A stretch of DNA of 51,543 nucleotides from contig NZ_OBQD01000029.1 of NCBI RefSeq assembly GCF_900220975.1, forward strand, positions 1-51,543, written 5' to 3'. This document shows positions 1-7,763 of this stretch, one piece after another. The notes under the pieces were generated by a model that searched no databases, was not told the DNA's origin, and was given only the letters and a program-made list of their open reading frames with translations. Origin of the DNA: Rhizobium subbaraonis. GTDB lineage: Bacteria; Pseudomonadota; Alphaproteobacteria; Rhizobiales; Rhizobiaceae. Position numbers and translations under genes: made by a program. How positions within the stretch are numbered: position 1 is the first letter of the stretch; every line of letters starts with the position of its first letter.

Positions 1-3000
1 AGAGCGTGTCGTTGCCGGCCCCGCCCTTGATCAGGTCGGCGCCGAGGCCGCCCTTCAGCGTCTCCGCCTTCGCCGTGCCGGCGATCGTCTCGACCCTATC
101 GGCAACGGTGATGGTGAAGATCTTGCTCACCGTGTTGACGCCGTCCGACGCGGCAACCGTGACGGCGTCCTTCTGCACCTTCTCGTAGTCGACCGCCCTG
201 GCGGTGACGAGCTTCGTGCCGGACAGCTTGAACAGCCCGCCGGCGGTATCGGTCAACTTGTAGGTCAGCGTCCTGCCTTCCGGATCCTTGGCCGAGAAGG
301 TGCCGACCGTGGTGCCGGTCTTGACGTTCTCCTTGACCGTCGTGGCCGACAGCGAAAGCGACGTCGGCGCCTTGTCGACCTCGTTGACGTCCTGGACGCC
401 GATGGTGAAGGTCTTTGCCACCTTGTTGACGCCGTCGGAGACCGCGACGGTAACCTTGCCGGACTTGACCGCCTCGTAGTCGACCGCCTTGGCGGTGACG
501 AGCTTGTTGCCGTCGAGCTTGAACAGCCCGCCGGCATTGTCCGTCAGCGTGTAGGTCAGCGTCTTGCCTTCCGGATCCTTGGCCGAAAGCGTGCCGACCG
601 TGGTGCCGACGGCGACGTTCTCCTTGACGCTGGTGCCCGACAGGGCAAGCGACGTCGGGGCCTCATTGACGTCCTGGACGCCGATGGTGAAGGTCTTGGA
701 AGTCGTGTTGACACCGTCGGAGACCGCGAGCGTGACCTTGCCGGACTTGACCGCCTCGTAGTCGACCGCCTTGGCGGTGACCAGCTTGTTGCCATCGAGC
801 TTGAACAGGCCGCCGGCATTGTCGGTCAGCTTGTAGCTCAACGTCTTGCCTTCCGGGTCCTTGGCCGACAGCGTGCCGACCGTGGTGCCGACGGCGACGT
901 TCTCCTTGACGCTCGACTTCGAGAGCGCAAGCGACGTCGGGGCCTCGTTGACGTCCTGGACGCCGATGGTGAAGGTCTTGGCCACCTTGTTGACGCCGTC
1001 GGAGACCGCGACGGTGACCTTGCCGGACTTGACCGTCTCGTAGTCGACCGCCTTGGCGGTGACCAGCTTGTTGCCGGACAGCTTGAACAGGCCGCCGGCG
1101 TTGTCCGTCAGCGTGTAGGTCAGCGCCTTGCCTTCCGGATCCTTGGCCGAGAGCGTGCCGACCGTGGTGCCGACGGCGACGTTCTCCTTGACAGCCGTGG
1201 ACGACAGCGACAGCCCGGTCGGCGCGGCATTGACCGGGGTATCGATGGTCCTGTCGGAGAACTGCAGCCGCTCGACGCCGGTCAGGGTGTCGATGCCTTC
1301 GTTGACCTCACTCATGCGCTTGTCGGTGACGGTGAGCGTCTTGCCGTCGGCGGAAAGCTTCAGCGCATAGTCCGTAGACTTGCCCGCATAGACCGCCGTG
1401 TCGGTGCCCGCACCGCCATCGATCTTGTCGTTGCCGAGACCGCCGGACAGGACATCGTTGCCGCCGTTGCCGTTGATCGTGTCGTTGAAGATGCTGCCCG
1501 TGAACGTGTCGGCGCCGGCAGAACCTTTAAACGTCTGGGCGTATGACGCGAGGACCGCCTTGACGAAGGCGATCTCGGCGGGATTATCGGCGTTGTTGGC
1601 GCCGTGCATCCAGGCGGCGGCGAACGCATTGGCCTCGCCGTAGATCCGCTCCATCAGACCTGAACCGTTGGAGACGTCGAGCCCGGTGATACTGAGGGCC
1701 TTATCGCTGACCTCGGCGACGTTGCCCGCATAGGTGCCATTTCCGAAGGTCAGTTCTGTGACGGTGCCGCCGACCACATGGACATCCTCGCCGGTGACCG
1801 GGTCAGTCCACCAGTAGGTCAGATCGTTGCCCTTCAGCGATATCAGGGTGCCGTCCGAGCTCGTGTTGTAGACATATTCGCTTGATGTCGCGGGCGCGAA
1901 GGTCACGCCTGCGGGAAGGCCGCCGGTGGTCCTGGCATACATCTCGTCCAGGTAGGTATCCCAGTTGACGCCGCCGTCTTGAGCCATCAGAGCCGTGTCG
2001 GCATCGATGGTTATGGTACCGCGCGCGGTGTCGCCCGCCTCGGCGGCATCGATGACCTTGATGTCGATCGTCTTTTCGTGGCTGATGCCGCTGCTGTCGG
2101 TCGCCTTGACCGTGATGGAATGGCTGACTTCGGCCTCGTAGTCGATCACGCCGTTGGTGACGACATAGTAGCGCGTTTCGCTGCCGACAAGTCGGCTCCT
2201 GATCTCGAACATGCCGCCAGCATCGTCGGTCAATTCAACGCTGACCGGCGTGAAGCTGCCATCGAACGATTTGACGTAGCCTAGTTCGGTGCCGGCCTCC
2301 ACGTTCTCGACCACACCGGCATAGTCCTTGCCTGTCGGCGCGCCGGTAAACTTGACGTGCTCATCCTCCGCCTGAACATACAGGGTATGCTTGGTCTGGT
2401 TGCCCTGTTTGTCGGTGGCGATCACGACAAGCGCATATTGACCGTTTCCGAGCAGGCCGTTGCTGGTCCCTTGCTCATAGTCGAGCGGCTTCAGCAGCCG
2501 GACGCCGACCGTTCCGTCCTCGTTCTCAACCAGCTTGAATGTGGAGAGCGTGTTGTTCTCGTTCCTCTGATCCTGGGTCAGGTTGCTTCCGGTGTTGAGT
2601 GTTGGCAGCGACCAGGTGATCGCGTCTCCCTCCGGATCGGTCGCCGACAGCGTACCGATAACAGCGCCGGTGCGGTCTGCCTCGGTGACCGGCCGGAAAA
2701 GGTCAAGCGCGATATCGATCGGCGCTTCGTTGACGTCGGTTACATTGATCGTAAAGTCCGAAATCACGGAGTCTGCGCCGGCAGAAGCCTTGATCGAAAG
2801 CTTGTGGCTCGCAAGCGTCTCGAAATCCAGCCCGCCAGCGACGCGCAACTCATTGCCGACCACCGTGAAGAAGGCGTTGGCGACCGGGTTGCCGGCGATG
2901 TTGACAATCGAATAGGTGACCGGAAGGCCAGCCGCATTCGTGGCTTCGAGGGTGCCGACGACCGTGCCGACCGCGGCATTTTCAGCCACCGAATCGGCGG

Positions 3001-3691
3001 AAAGCTGCGGCCCGGACACCTCGTTCACATTGACGATGCCGATCTCCTGCGTCTTCTGTGTGATGTTTCCCGCTTCATCCTGGACGTTGATGATGATGGT
3101 GTGGGTTGTCGCGGTCTCGTAATCGACGGCGCTTTTCAGAACGAGGGTGGCAACGCCACCGCGCATCTGAAGCTCGAACTTGTCCGAGCTTGAAGGGTCG
3201 AGTGTGTAGCTCAGTGCTCCGCCTTCGGGATCGACGGCGGAGACGGTCGCAATTGCATTGCCGACTATGAAATCTTCGCCAATGCTGTTGGCGGCAACAC
3301 CGTTGTCCGTCCGGTCGACAGCCTTTGTCAAAGTCACGCTGTGCGGCGGCTGATCCCCCTCATTGAGCTGGTCGGAGATCGAGATCGTGAAGGGATGAAT
3401 GTCGAAGGTTGCGGGCGATCCGGTATCGCGGATCCGGATATCGATGTTGATCGTACCGCTTTCCAAAGCTTCGTAGTCGATCGGGCCCTTGACAACCAGA
3501 TTGCCGGTTGTCGCGCTGGTCCGTTCAATTGTGAAGTAGGGCGAGCTCATGACCTGGAGGCCAACGGCGCTGGTTGCCACGCCATCGGGATCCGACACCG
3601 TCACTGTTGCAACAACAGTTCCGACTGCGGTGTTTTCCTCTACGACCAGCGGCCATGGTTCAATCGTGACAATGGAATTTCCTGCGGCCAT
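1..3691 (-). CDS. Giant RTX / cadherin-repeat surface or secreted protein (C-terminus beyond window)
   Basis: One uninterrupted frame reads leftwards from ATG at 3691 (GAGGGAG ribosome site about 10 nt upstream) and leaves the window, giving 1230 codons here. No signal peptide is seen. Residues 1 to about 620 are cadherin/VCBS-like modules marked by recurring 'ENTAVGTVV', 'DPEG' and 'VDYE' motifs. Around 640-740 is a segment (VVGGTVTELTFG, SITGLDV) resembling the hemophore-like domain of the neighbouring gene. About 740-765 are glycine/aspartate RTX nonapeptides (NGGNDVLSG). About 820-1200 are four nearly identical 94-97-residue cadherin-like repeats, then further RTX nonapeptides. The architecture fits a calcium-binding protein exported by a type I system, probably an adhesin or matrix protein; the C-terminal secretion signal and any exporter would lie left of the window. 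Many small frames on both strands here are shadows of this gene. Confidence 0.9.
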   Translation of the reverse strand, partial: MAAGNSIVTIEPWPLVVEENTAVGTVVATVTVSDPDGVATSAVGLQVMSSPYFTIERTSATTGNLVVKGPIDYEALESGTINIDIRIRDTGSPATFDIHPFTISISDQLNEGDQPPHSVTLTKAVDRTDNGVAANSIGEDFIVGNAIATVSAVDPEGGALSYTLDPSSSDKFELQMRGGVATLVLKSAVDYETATTHTIIINVQDEAGNITQKTQEIGIVNVNEVSGPQLSADSVAENAAVGTVVGTLEATNAAGLPVTYSIVNIAGNPVANAFFTVVGNELRVAGGLDFETLASHKLSIKASAGADSVISDFTINVTDVNEAPIDIALDLFRPVTEADRTGAVIGTLSATDPEGDAITWSLPTLNTGSNLTQDQRNENNTLSTFKLVENEDGTVGVRLLKPLDYEQGTSNGLLGNGQYALVVIATDKQGNQTKHTLYVQAEDEHVKFTGAPTGKDYAGVVENVEAGTELGYVKSFDGSFTPVSVELTDDAGGMFEIRSRLVGSETRYYVVTNGVIDYEAEVSHSITVKATDSSGISHEKTIDIKVIDAAEAGDTARGTITIDADTALMAQDGGVNWDTYLDEMYARTTGGLPAGVTFAPATSSEYVYNTSSDGTLISLKGNDLTYWWTDPVTGEDVHVVGGTVTELTFGNGTYAGNVAEVSDKALSITGLDVSNGSGLMERIYGEANAFAAAWMHGANNADNPAEIAFVKAVLASYAQTFKGSAGADTFTGSIFNDTINGNGGNDVLSGGLGNDKIDGGAGTDTAVYAGKSTDYALKLSADGKTLTVTDKRMSEVNEGIDTLTGVERLQFSDRTIDTPVNAAPTGLSLSSTAVKENVAVGTTVGTLSAKDPEGKALTYTLTDNAGGLFKLSGNKLVTAKAVDYETVKSGKVTVAVSDGVNKVAKTFTIGVQDVNEAPTSLALSKSSVKENVAVGTTVGTLSAKDPEGKTLSYKLTDNAGGLFKLDGNKLVTAKAVDYEAVKSGKVTLAVSDGVNTTSKTFTIGVQDVNEAPTSLALSGTSVKENVAVGTTVGTLSAKDPEGKTLTYTLTDNAGGLFKLDGNKLVTAKAVDYEAVKSGKVTVAVSDGVNKVAKTFTIGVQDVNEVDKAPTSLSLSATTVKENVKTGTTVGTFSAKDPEGRTLTYKLTDTAGGLFKLSGTKLVTARAVDYEKVQKDAVTVAASDGVNTVSKIFTITVADRVETIAGTAKAETLKGGLGADLIKGGAGNDTL
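90..1235 (-). repeat. Four tandem ~282-bp coding repeats (cadherin-like modules)
   Basis: The landmark GCCTTCCGG(A/G)TCC recurs at 275, 566, 848 and 1130 on the plus strand, giving periods of 291, 282 and 282 bp (97, 94 and 94 codons). The longer unit holds three extra residues (VDK) after DVNE. Units are almost identical in DNA as well as protein, which suggests recent duplication or gene conversion and makes copy number prone to change. Confidence 0.9.
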
Positions 3692-3763
3692 GGCGGCTCA
3701 CTCCCTCTCATTTTCCAGGATGGGTCCGCCTTCTCATGAAGGTTGGTGCGGACAGCGAAAATC

Positions 3764-3785
3764 CAGCCCGCACTCTGACGGGCTG
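3764..3785 (-). terminator. Rho-independent terminator-like hairpin after the hemophore gene
   Basis: A 7-bp stem CAGCCCG/CGGGCTG with an 8-nt loop lies 24 bp past the stop codon of the hemophore gene and is followed on the minus strand by GATTTTC. It separates that gene from the giant RTX gene, so the two may be only partly co-transcribed. Confidence 0.6.
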
Positions 3786-3808
3786 AAAAATGTCGATATT
3801 AAAAATAG

Positions 3809-4579
3809 TTAGGCGCTGAAGAGATCTGTCGAAGCGACCGTGGCAAGCGCGAGTTCAAAGTAGTCGTTCGAGGCATCGAAGCCCATCAGCACGCCGGAGT
3901 CGTAGTAGACGTCTCCCGCGTCATCGAGCGCGCTATCCCATGCGAAATTCCATCCGAGCCCGATCTTGTCGGTCCCGCTGACGAAGTCGGTGACGGTGTC
4001 ACCGTTCGCATGCGCGGCATCGGCGAAGATGAAGCTGTCCGCACCGCCGTTTCCGGTGAAGGTGTCAGCGCCGCCGCCGCCGGTAATAGAATCGGCACCT
4101 GTGCTGCCGATGAAGGTCAGGGTGTTGGCCGTGGTCTCGAAGAGGTAGTTGCTGAGCGCCGTATCATCGCCAGCGGCGAGGCCGAACACGATGGAGTGGG
4201 CTGGATCGGTCGCCGTGGATGAGCCGGTAATGTCGAGCCCGCTGATCGTCAACACGTTTCCGGAGTTTACTTCCGGCGGGACGAACACCGTCCATCCGGC
4301 TCCCGTTCCCCAATTCAGCGTGCTGCCGAAATCGATCGAATCCAAGCTACCTTTCAGAACGTGATCGCCGAAGGGATCATAGGTCAAGGATCCTTCAGCC
4401 ACAAACGCGCCCGTGAAGCCGGAACCGGATTGGAAACCGAAGCTCGGATGCGGGCCCGTCAGGTTCTCGAACCAGCCGCGGTTCATAGAACCGAAGCCAC
4501 CACCAAAGTCGGCAAGGTAGCTGTTCACATCAAGCCCGGCACTGCCTGCGCTGCTGGCATCGATCGTAATGTTAGCCAT
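3809..4579 (-). CDS. HasA-type hemophore-like protein with RTX tail
   Basis: Probable secreted heme-binding protein of 256 aa. Start at 4579 (MANITIDAS) is chosen because AGGAG stands 8 nt upstream; an upstream in-frame start at 4618 lacks this. Residues 1-145 follow the HasA pattern: a YLADF helix near 21-25, a loop near 33-47 containing His44, a strand with Tyr67 where HasA has its heme-ligand Tyr75, and His73 matching HasA His83. Residues about 155-182 are RTX-like glycine/aspartate repeats, and the acidic hydrophobic C-terminus (ALATVASTDLFSA) resembles a type I secretion signal. There is no N-terminal signal peptide, as expected for such export. HasA proteins scavenge heme for a receptor such as HasR; no receptor or exporter lies in the window. 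The domain match is by eye and moderately confident. Confidence 0.72.
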   Translation of the reverse strand: MANITIDASSAGSAGLDVNSYLADFGGGFGSMNRGWFENLTGPHPSFGFQSGSGFTGAFVAEGSLTYDPFGDHVLKGSLDSIDFGSTLNWGTGAGWTVFVPPEVNSGNVLTISGLDITGSSTATDPAHSIVFGLAAGDDTALSNYLFETTANTLTFIGSTGADSITGGGGADTFTGNGGADSFIFADAAHANGDTVTDFVSGTDKIGLGWNFAWDSALDDAGDVYYDSGVLMGFDASNDYFELALATVASTDLFSA

Positions 4580-4640
4580 TTCATAAGCTCCTGTGATGGC
4601 GCCCATGCGGCGCGCCAATCGATTGAGAGTTACTTCATGA

Positions 4641-4696
4641 CCGGCCCGGGCCCTGGCCGGTGTCGGCTATAGGTCCGCGAGGACCCTAGCGACACC
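4641..4696 (-). other. Two overlapping stem-loops in the hemophore gene leader
   Basis: On the minus strand, about 60-120 nt upstream of the hemophore start, a long hairpin (4659-4696: GGTGTCG with CGACACC, then CTA with TAG, then GGTCC with GGACC, loop GCGA) is followed by a GC hairpin (4641-4660: CCGGCC with GGCCGG). They share bases 4659-4660, so the stems compete slightly. This could be a 5'UTR regulatory structure; no known riboswitch is recognised. Confidence 0.45.
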
Positions 4697-4896
4697 GCAA
4701 TTGGGCATGCGGAGCTAAGACGATACGGTGCGAGACAGCCTTCTGATGTGCCATGCGGCTCCTCCTTGCGCCCACATACGCGCGAAATAGTTCTGATGCA
4801 ATCAAGGATTGCAATGCCTGCGATTCCCACGAACGGGAGGACGTCGGCGCGGCACTGCCGTACACGCGTCCCGGGCGCGTCATGGAACCAAAATGC

Positions 4897-4926
4897 ACGC
4901 TATGGTATCATGACAACCGGAGTCAA
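4897..4926 (-). promoter_or_regulatory. Candidate promoter for the hemophore gene
   Basis: TTGACT (4926-4921) lies 18 nt before TAGCGT (4902-4897) on the minus strand, about 320 nt upstream of the start codon. The long leader would contain the two stem-loops. I saw no clear Irr, RirA or Fur box. The rest of 4697-5153 holds no gene I can support. Confidence 0.3.
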
Positions 4927-5153
4927 GTATTATTCGTTCGTGGCGGAGAGGCTTTTTTCTTCCGGCCCTAAGCGCCGTTTAAGCCCATCGATCAACAAGA
5001 ATGACACGCCGCCCCCTCGCGTCCGGAAGACGTTCCCAGACACAGCGGTCGAAGACCTTTACGTATCTTTGGGGCAGACCAGGGCGTCACTGGCCACAAT
5101 GCGTTTTCGCGCACGGAAACATCGTGACGGCGTTCGGTGTTCGGCTGTGTCCC

Positions 5154-5834
5154 TCAGGTAGGATCGCGGCCGGTCTTTCCCGGAAAAGAAGGGACTGCAG
5201 GCCATGCCTTGAGTTCCCTCCGCGCTGTTCCGTTGTTGCCGAGCTTGAAGGCGGCGATCGCAGATGGGGAAAAGGCAAACTCCTCGAAAGGCTGGGCTTC
5301 GATCTGGCCGAGCAGGTCGAGCGGCGCCAGCCCCACGGTAAGATGCGCAATGTAGTTGGGGCCGCTATGGTCCGGGACGTATTTCTCCACATAGGCAAGC
5401 GTGTCGGTATTGATTTGCCGATCTTGTGGAGTGACCACAAACGCGTCGGCGGTGCCACCGGATGCCGTGAATGGTTTGAGGGCGTCAATGAGAGCACGCT
5501 GCATTTCCAAGACTTCGGGGCTCGGCGACACGACGATGGCGGCAATTCCTACTCCGGGCAACGCGCCGACAGGCATGTGGCGAAGTGCGGTGGCGCGAAA
5601 CGACAACGCACTGACGTCGTGCGTCCGCAGGAGACGCTCGATCGCGCTGAAGACGGCTTCGAGTTCCGTCGACCGCACATAGCGTTGAAGCAGCGTGATG
5701 TGCGGTTGATGGCTATCGTCCAGCGCGAAGCCTTCCGCGTATCCCGCCCTCAGAAGCCTGTTTTGTGCGGCTGCGTGATCAAGGGCTCTCTGATCCGGCT
5801 TGATCAGAATATCGATGGCGGTCAACTCGCTCAT
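5154..5834 (-). CDS. 2H phosphoesterase (2'-5' RNA ligase / LigT-like family)
   Basis: 226-aa protein with the two H-x-T signatures that define the 2H superfamily: His45-Ile-Thr47 (QPHITLL) and His164-Leu-Thr166 (IAHLTVG). These proteins cleave or ligate 2',5'- or cyclic nucleotide phosphodiester bonds; the substrate here is unknown. The start overlaps the stop of the upstream phosphatase gene (ATGA), so the two form one translationally coupled minus-strand unit. A partner phosphatase suggests a nucleotide or phosphoester clean-up role, but this is inference. Confidence 0.75.
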   Translation of the reverse strand: MSELTAIDILIKPDQRALDHAAAQNRLLRAGYAEGFALDDSHQPHITLLQRYVRSTELEAVFSAIERLLRTHDVSALSFRATALRHMPVGALPGVGIAAIVVSPSPEVLEMQRALIDALKPFTASGGTADAFVVTPQDRQINTDTLAYVEKYVPDHSGPNYIAHLTVGLAPLDLLGQIEAQPFEEFAFSPSAIAAFKLGNNGTARRELKAWPAVPSFPGKTGRDPT

Positions 5835-6507
5835 ATCGCGACCTCTGTCAGCACGTCACGGATATGAGACTGCATTTCGTGATTCAGTCGAAGCCCGTCA
5901 GAAAGATAGTTGTCCATCGAGCCAAAGCGACTTTGCACCTCTTCGAATGCCGCGTGAATGTATTCCGGGCGAACACCGAGAACGGTCAAAAGAACCGCTG
6001 CCGCCCATCCGGTTCGATCCTTGCCTGTGGTGCAATGGAAAAGAAGTGGGCGAAGCGCGCCGTCCGCGAGCGTATGGAAGAACATTTTATATCCTTCCAG
6101 CGCACTCGGGAGCGAAACCAGGTCGCGATACCCCCGCACAAACATCGCCTCTGCCTTGCCGCCACCGAGTATCCGCGCCGCGCTCTTCGGATCAGCCATT
6201 GTCTCCGGCAGTAGTGCAGGCGCGGCATTCGGGGCATCGCCCAATACATCACAGACGAGCTCGCGGCGTCCCGAGGCAGACGATCCGGTTTTGCTTTACG
6301 CTCTGCCGCAGTGCGTAGATCGACGACAGTTCTCACGCCAAGCCGAGCAAATGCGACCAGGCCCTGTTCTTCAAGCCTATCGAGATCAGTCGAACGAAAT
6401 ACCTTTCCGAAAGTCACGCGACGACCGCCAGCGGCCTGCCAACCACCCAAATCTCGCAGATTTGGCAGGGCGGGGATCGCAATGACAGCACCTGGTTCTG
6501 ATGTCAT
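5831..6507 (-). pseudogene. Tyrosine-protein phosphatase (DSP/SIW14-like), frameshifted
   Basis: The N-terminal part in one frame (from 6507) carries the typical NLRDLGGW opening, FRSTDL and VVDLR motifs. The C-terminal part in another frame (to 5831) carries the catalytic P-loop HCTTGKDRTGW (C-x5-R) and the tail helices. The frame changes near 6250-6260, around GACGCCGCGAGCTCG, where a single-base indel would restore a normal ~225-aa protein. All catalytic elements survive, so this is a recent mutation, a sequencing error, or less likely a programmed shift. It sits upstream of and overlaps the 2H phosphoesterase gene. Confidence 0.75.
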
Positions 6508-6923
6508 GACCGTCTCGATGGAGGGTGGTGTGTCTTTTCACGGTTGGCAGATTGCAAGCGAAGCAACTTGATCCGGGATCTGCTGTGACGACGCTGACAA
6601 GCCGGTTGACCAGTTCATCCTGTTCGGCTCTTCGCACCACATCCGAGGCTGCATGCCGGTGGCAGCGTAAAGTGCAAATTGTGCGTCCGCAAGCTCCGCT
6701 CTGAAGCGCCTTAGCTTGGGAAGGTCGTGATAAGGTTGCGGCAGGTGAAATTCAGGCTGAGCTCGCAAGAAACGGGTTGAGGCCGCGAATTGAGACCGAA
6801 CGCTCGCATTGCGCTGCAGATCTTAAGCGCATCACACCCCGCGCGCTCCGCCGCACCGCCAGATGTGAGCGACGCCGCCATGTCCCGCCCTGCTCTTCCG
6901 CAACCCGGTTCGCCGCGTACCCT
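6508..6923. other. Gap of about 415 bp without a supported gene
   Basis: A short minus-strand frame (6538-6768) is open but matches nothing I recognise and has no convincing ribosome site. No terminator or repeat stands out. Confidence 0.5.
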
Positions 6924-7763
6924 TTAAACGATAAAGCGTTCCATTAGAAAACCGGGACGTGCGCCATGCGTCTCGGAGATCACAGCCAGGTCTTCTTCGG
7001 AGCTGCCCGCGAGTACGCCCGTCCGAACAAGGCATGAGGCCAAACCTGCCCTGCAGGCGCCGGCGATATCGTGCTCGATGCTGTCGCCGATGCAAATGAT
7101 GCGATGGTCGGCGATATCGGAAAGCAGAGACTGGGCCTGCCGGTATATCTCGGGATAGGGCTTGCCGAACCAGCGGACGGGCCCGCCGAGATCCTGATAG
7201 GCGAGCGCGATACTGCCGGCGCCCGGTGCGGTGACGCCACCCTTGACGAGCTTGTGGCGGTCGGGATTTGTGCAGTAGCAAGGCACGCCCCGCCGCGCGG
7301 CTGGCTCCAGCCGCTTGCGGTAGGCGGAGAGTGGCGTTCTTTCCGCCTCGCTGCCCGAGATGATCACGATATCGGCAAGCGCTGCGTCCTCGACGCTTTG
7401 GAAGCCGAGCGAGTCTGAGAGGTTGCGGTCGCCGCCGCTCGAGATGGTCAGGCAACGCGTCGCTGTCGAGCCCGCCGTCTCGTGGGCAAGGATATCGCGG
7501 GCGACATCGCCTGAGGTGAGGAAACGGTCGAAGCCCGCGCGGTCGAAGCCCAGCTTCACGAGGCGTTCGGCATTGTAGTCGCCGCTTCGGCCGGAATTGG
7601 AGAGGAGGATGACGGTTTTCCCGGATGCTTTCAGCCGGAGCAAAGCCTCGTTGGCACCGGCATACGGCCGCTCGTCATCCCGCAACACGCCAAACTGGTC
7701 CACGAGAAACGCATCGTAGCGTTCGGCAAGGGTGGCGAGGGTCGTCCATGGTGCGAGGCTCAT
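6924..7763 (-). CDS. HAD-superfamily IIA hydrolase (NagD-like sugar phosphatase)
   Basis: 279 aa from ATG at 7763, which overlaps the upstream kinase stop (ATGA). Motif I is FLVDQFGVLRD, with the D-x-F-G-V form of the HAD-IIA group rather than DxDGT; LLSNSGR is motif II; GKPYPEIY and IGDSIEHDIAGA form the C-terminal catalytic and metal-binding part. The family dephosphorylates small sugar phosphates or related metabolites. Last gene of the three-gene aldolase-kinase-phosphatase unit, so it may recycle a dead-end or toxic sugar phosphate made by the pathway. Exact substrate unknown. Confidence 0.82.
   Translation of the reverse strand: MSLAPWTTLATLAERYDAFLVDQFGVLRDDERPYAGANEALLRLKASGKTVILLSNSGRSGDYNAERLVKLGFDRAGFDRFLTSGDVARDILAHETAGSTATRCLTISSGGDRNLSDSLGFQSVEDAALADIVIISGSEAERTPLSAYRKRLEPAARRGVPCYCTNPDRHKLVKGGVTAPGAGSIALAYQDLGGPVRWFGKPYPEIYRQAQSLLSDIADHRIICIGDSIEHDIAGACRAGLASCLVRTGVLAGSSEEDLAVISETHGARPGFLMERFIV

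Noticed and set aside
90-1235. Regular repeats considered as a CRISPR array
   Set aside because: Units are 282-291 bp, coding throughout and without spacers; they are protein modules.
2357-3193. 278-aa plus-strand frame and other plus frames across 1-3.7 kb
   Set aside because: They are antisense to the giant RTX gene, whose frame has clear cadherin motifs; high-GC codon bias keeps the opposite strand open.
4748-5161. 137-aa plus-strand frame in the hemophore upstream region
   Set aside because: No motif, no ribosome site, and it covers the likely promoter and leader of the minus-strand gene.
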